This document shows, piece after piece, positions 61,184 to 64,000 of a stretch of 64,000 nucleotides of DNA. Source of the DNA: Oreohelix idahoensis. Lineage: Eukaryota; Mollusca; Gastropoda; Stylommatophora; Oreohelicidae. The position numbers were made by a program, and so were the translations under genes. Below the pieces are notes generated by a model, which was not told the DNA's origin, ran no database searches, and saw nothing but the letters and a program-made list of their open reading frames with translations. Each line of letters starts with the position of its first letter. Positions within the stretch are counted from its first letter, which is position 1. The DNA lies in contig JAMPIV010003447.1 of NCBI GenBank assembly GCA_024509875.1, positions 72,001-136,000 of the forward strand. The letters are read 5' to 3'.

Positions 61184-61320
61184 ATATTAATGGACAGGAA
61201 GTGGTAGGAAGAACCCAATAAATATTAATGGACCGGAAGTGGTCGAAAGAACACGATAAGTATTAATGGATAGGAAGTGGTTAGAAAGAACCCGATCAAT
61301 ATTAATGGACAGGAAGTGAG
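61184..61320. repeat. 38-bp tandem repeat, 3.6 copies
   Basis: Unit 'attaatggacaggaagtggt' + 'aggaagaacccaataaat'. It begins directly at the end of family C copy 2. Confidence 0.9.
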
Positions 61321-62694
61321 GAAACTCATTCTGGAGATGTATGGGGTTACAGACATCTTTTAGTGTCACGGGGAAGTCATTGCTCTGATAACTGCCAGAG
61401 TAGAAATAACAAAAGAATACTCGAAATGTCTTGAGAAGAAAATCAGATGAAGAAATAAGAACAAATAAAGCACGGAAAAAAACTGGACAATAAACCGATG
61501 GACACGATGGCAGGATGAAGAGATCTGTTCGAAGACTCATGTTCAACAAGTAGCCATGGGCAAAGAAGACAGAGACATCATTTCCGCTAGCAGAGCTGAG
61601 ATCTGCAAACAGACGTGCTATCTTTCACAAGTCACTGCGCTGTTATTGGTCAATCTCTCAGGGGATTTATTCTATTGATTCCTACATGTTACATTTATTT
61701 ACGTAGGCCCAGATCATTTTCGTCTAGTATTGTATAGTTGCTAATCAGGAACCCAGCGAATGGTAATACGGTGTAAAGTTACAAAGCACGATCGATGGAG
61801 ATTTGTTTGAACATACTGCACTCTTCAGTGGCAATCTACTTTTTTCCGGTAATGTTTCGCTGGTAGTTTATAGTTCCACTCAGAATACGAGACAGATTTA
61901 TGTTTTCTGCTGATGTAAGCTATTTATGACATATTTTGCAAGGCAGAAGCGATAATAACTCTAAGGCTTTCATACTGTTTTTCACTCTTTGATAGGTTTA
62001 ATAATAATCATTATCATTACCATTATCATCGTCAGCTTCTTCGTCTTATTTCTCTTCTTCTTTATTACTAATTTATTTCTTCTTCTTCTTCCTCTCATTG
62101 TTTTTCCACTCTATCTTTTCTTTCCTTTCCTTTCCATTTGCCTGATGTTGCGGAGTTTTTTTTTTTTTGCAAGCACATCTGTACTCATTTACTCTTTCCT
62201 ATTCATTTTTAGGCTACGTTCCTGCGTCTCTCCAAAAACAACTATCTTTGTTTCTCAAAATATTCCTTCACTCCTGTTGTTTCATTGACGACGTTGTTCT
62301 ACTCGTTCCTATTACGTCTTTTCCTGGTTTATTTTTAAATTTTTAGACTTTGTATTTCTGTACTTTATGTTTTAAAATAATAAATAACACGTCTTGCGAT
62401 TTTAACAGTTCGTTCTTGTTTTCATTTTTTATTTGTTCAAGTTATCTTACACGTATTAAAAAAACAGTTTTTTCCCTGTTGCACTGCACAAAATGGATGA
62501 TTTTGTGTTCATCACTAAATTTTGTATGACTTGTATTATTACTATTATTATTTTATTATATTTGTGTGTGAAACGAAGTAGGAGACCGTAGTAAGTCCTA
62601 ATTTTGAATGTGCTACTTTCATGACTTTGTTCATACGCAGACTGACAACTTTTACGAAAATACACCGTCACACACATTGGAATTTTTCAGATCA
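61321..62694. other. No gene recognised
   Basis: Contains a pyrimidine-rich stretch at 62050-62130 and T runs. The frames found there are low-complexity. Confidence 0.5.
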
Positions 62695-62696
62695 CG

Positions 62697-62805
62697 ATAC
62701 ACACAACACACACACACACTTACACACAAATATACTGCAGCACGCAGAAAACAAAGACATGCACACACACAGACACACACACACACACATATATATATAT
62801 ATCCG
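62697..62805. repeat. Interrupted (CA)n then (TA)n microsatellite
   Basis: CA blocks at 62699-62730 and 62757-62790, then ATATATATATAT to 62802. Confidence 0.9.
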
Positions 62806-62944
62806 CACACTATAGATCTTTAAGTGTCAATATAAAAGAACATAAAGGTGAGCTTCGCGTTCTTGTTATACTCAACGTACAGAGCGGAAACTGTGCACGC
62901 AGATCCCTTTATGGTTCACTGTATCTGACAGAAGACCATAATAG

Positions 62945-63127
62945 AAGGGAGATGTGAAGGCAAACGTGCAAGGGGAAGACAGTGCTATAAGTGGGAAGAT
63001 AACACCAAGAGATGGACAGGAAAGAGTCCATCAGAATGCACCACCAAGACAAGAGACAGAAGACGTTGGAGATCCATTACAGCCAACCTTCGTTGTGGAG
63101 ATGGCAGCTGATGATGATGATGATGTA
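62945..63127 (+). pseudogene. LINE family L1a 3' end
   Basis: 'ggcaaacgtgcaaggggaag', 'agtgggaagataacaccaag', 'agatggacag', 'tgcaccaccaagacaagaga' and 'gttggagatccattacagcc' form the single-copy form of the segment amplified at 11.56-12.12 kb. It ends in (GATGAT)n at 63109-63126, the same 3' tail as the other two copies. Confidence 0.88.
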
Positions 63128-63409
63128 TCTGACATGTTTTGACGATCATTTACTTTGCTGATTTTATGTAATAAATGTATATAATGTTAAATAACGTGGA
63201 AACAACTTCAATAAAGTAAGGGAAGTAATTAACTGAGAAGTTGAAGGCTTGGTGAAGGGTGATGTGCCAATTCAATCAAGGCGTTTCTTCAAACAACTAG
63301 GTTCTCCGTCGGGTTAAGTAACTAGCATTTTCTTTGTTTTTAATATGGTGCAGTGCTGGAATAAGGCCAACTGATGCCCTGAGCACGGCCGAACAATTGT
63401 CCCACCAAC

Positions 63410-63524
63410 CCCTCCCCCCCCCCCCCCCCCCCCGTCCCCCCCCCCGCCCCCCCCCCCCCCCCCCCCCCCCCCCCACCCCCCCCCCCCCCCCCCCCCCCCG
63501 CCCCCCCCCCCCCCCCCCCCCCCC
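63410..63524. repeat. Poly-C tract, about 115 nt
   Basis: Almost pure C with isolated T, G and A. Poly-G on the - strand is quadruplex-capable and the C strand could form an i-motif. The length is likely inexact in assembly. Confidence 0.95.
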
Positions 63525-64000
63525 GGCTCTTCCGTTGCTTAACTAACGCGACATTAAGACTTAATAAGTGCTGAAGGTGAAATAAAAGATTGGAAATTCA
63601 GTTTTTTTTCCTAGCCAGACCCCACAACTGTATTAAATAGAAACTGTTTTTTTTCTTTTTAATTTTATTTAACACTAAATAGCAGTAGGCAATATAAGCA
63701 AATTATTTACTTATAACTATGACAACGGAAAAATGCATGTTTTCAACGTTAGTCACTCACTATACCAAAGAAAACTTTTTTTTAAAAAACAATTCAGAGT
63801 AAAGTCGAACACGGCAGATAAGGACAAATACATTACACTAAATTCAACTAAAGTGGAGTGTGGCAGTGAAAAAGTTAAGGGCATGATAGCTAGGGGAAAA
63901 ACCTCTGCGGTTTCCTTCCCTTGGTACCGTACTCTAAGCACGTGCTTATTTTGCTTAAAGGTTAATCCAGCGCTAACATAGTAATGCATTTTAATGTGCC
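63525..64000. other. No gene recognised
   Basis: AT-rich; two opposed frames of about 80 codons lack recognisable motifs. Confidence 0.5.

Overview
This is a metazoan nuclear genome window, AT-rich and dominated by transposable elements. The only host gene I can support is part of a nicotinic acetylcholine receptor alpha-type subunit on the + strand: three exons (30524-30633, 38334-38541, 44716-44838) whose split codons and phases join exactly. Introns of 6-8 kb, many decayed non-LTR fragments, tRNA-derived SINEs, Helitrons and long (TA)n arrays point to an invertebrate animal. A gastropod or other lophotrochozoan is my best guess, but that is inference and no single diagnostic feature proves it. 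I see no bacterial, phage or CRISPR features.

Layout. 1-7653: a Ty3/gypsy-superfamily LTR retrotransposon whose pol order is protease, integrase, reverse transcriptase, RNase H, the Gmr1-like arrangement. Its 5' LTR lies outside the window. 9.2-20.9 kb: minisatellites (24, 40 and 35 bp units), a SINE with a 13-bp target-site duplication (TSD), a hAT-like MITE with an 8-bp TSD and decayed LINE pieces. 21.07-22.85 kb: a mariner inserted inside a (TA)n array. 26.5-30.1 kb: an inverted pair of tRNA SINEs, a short Helitron candidate and 29-bp and 22-bp minisatellites. 30.5-44.8 kb: the receptor exons, with introns full of LINE fragments, minisatellites and a 2.4-kb endonuclease-reverse transcriptase relic.

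44.9-52.5 kb is a nested transposon cluster. A reverse-oriented LINE is split by a complete 3.09-kb non-coding LTR element (TSD AAGAG, a primer-binding-site-like motif and a poly-G tract) and then by a 3.8-kb Tc1-like element with 27-bp perfect terminal inverted repeats (TIRs) and a TA target duplication. 53-64 kb: further LINE 3' ends, a SINE with a long TSD, the helicase end of a Helitron with its CTAG terminus and hairpin, and microsatellites including a poly-C tract of about 115 nt.

The mobile elements are mostly relics. The gypsy pol carries one frame break in a T6 run, the mariner lacks its C-terminus and third catalytic Asp, and the Tc1-like transposase has two premature stops. Several LINE and minisatellite families recur across the window, so the order of many insertions can be read directly. 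All statements come from reading the sequence; no database search was run, and repeat boundaries without a TSD are approximate.
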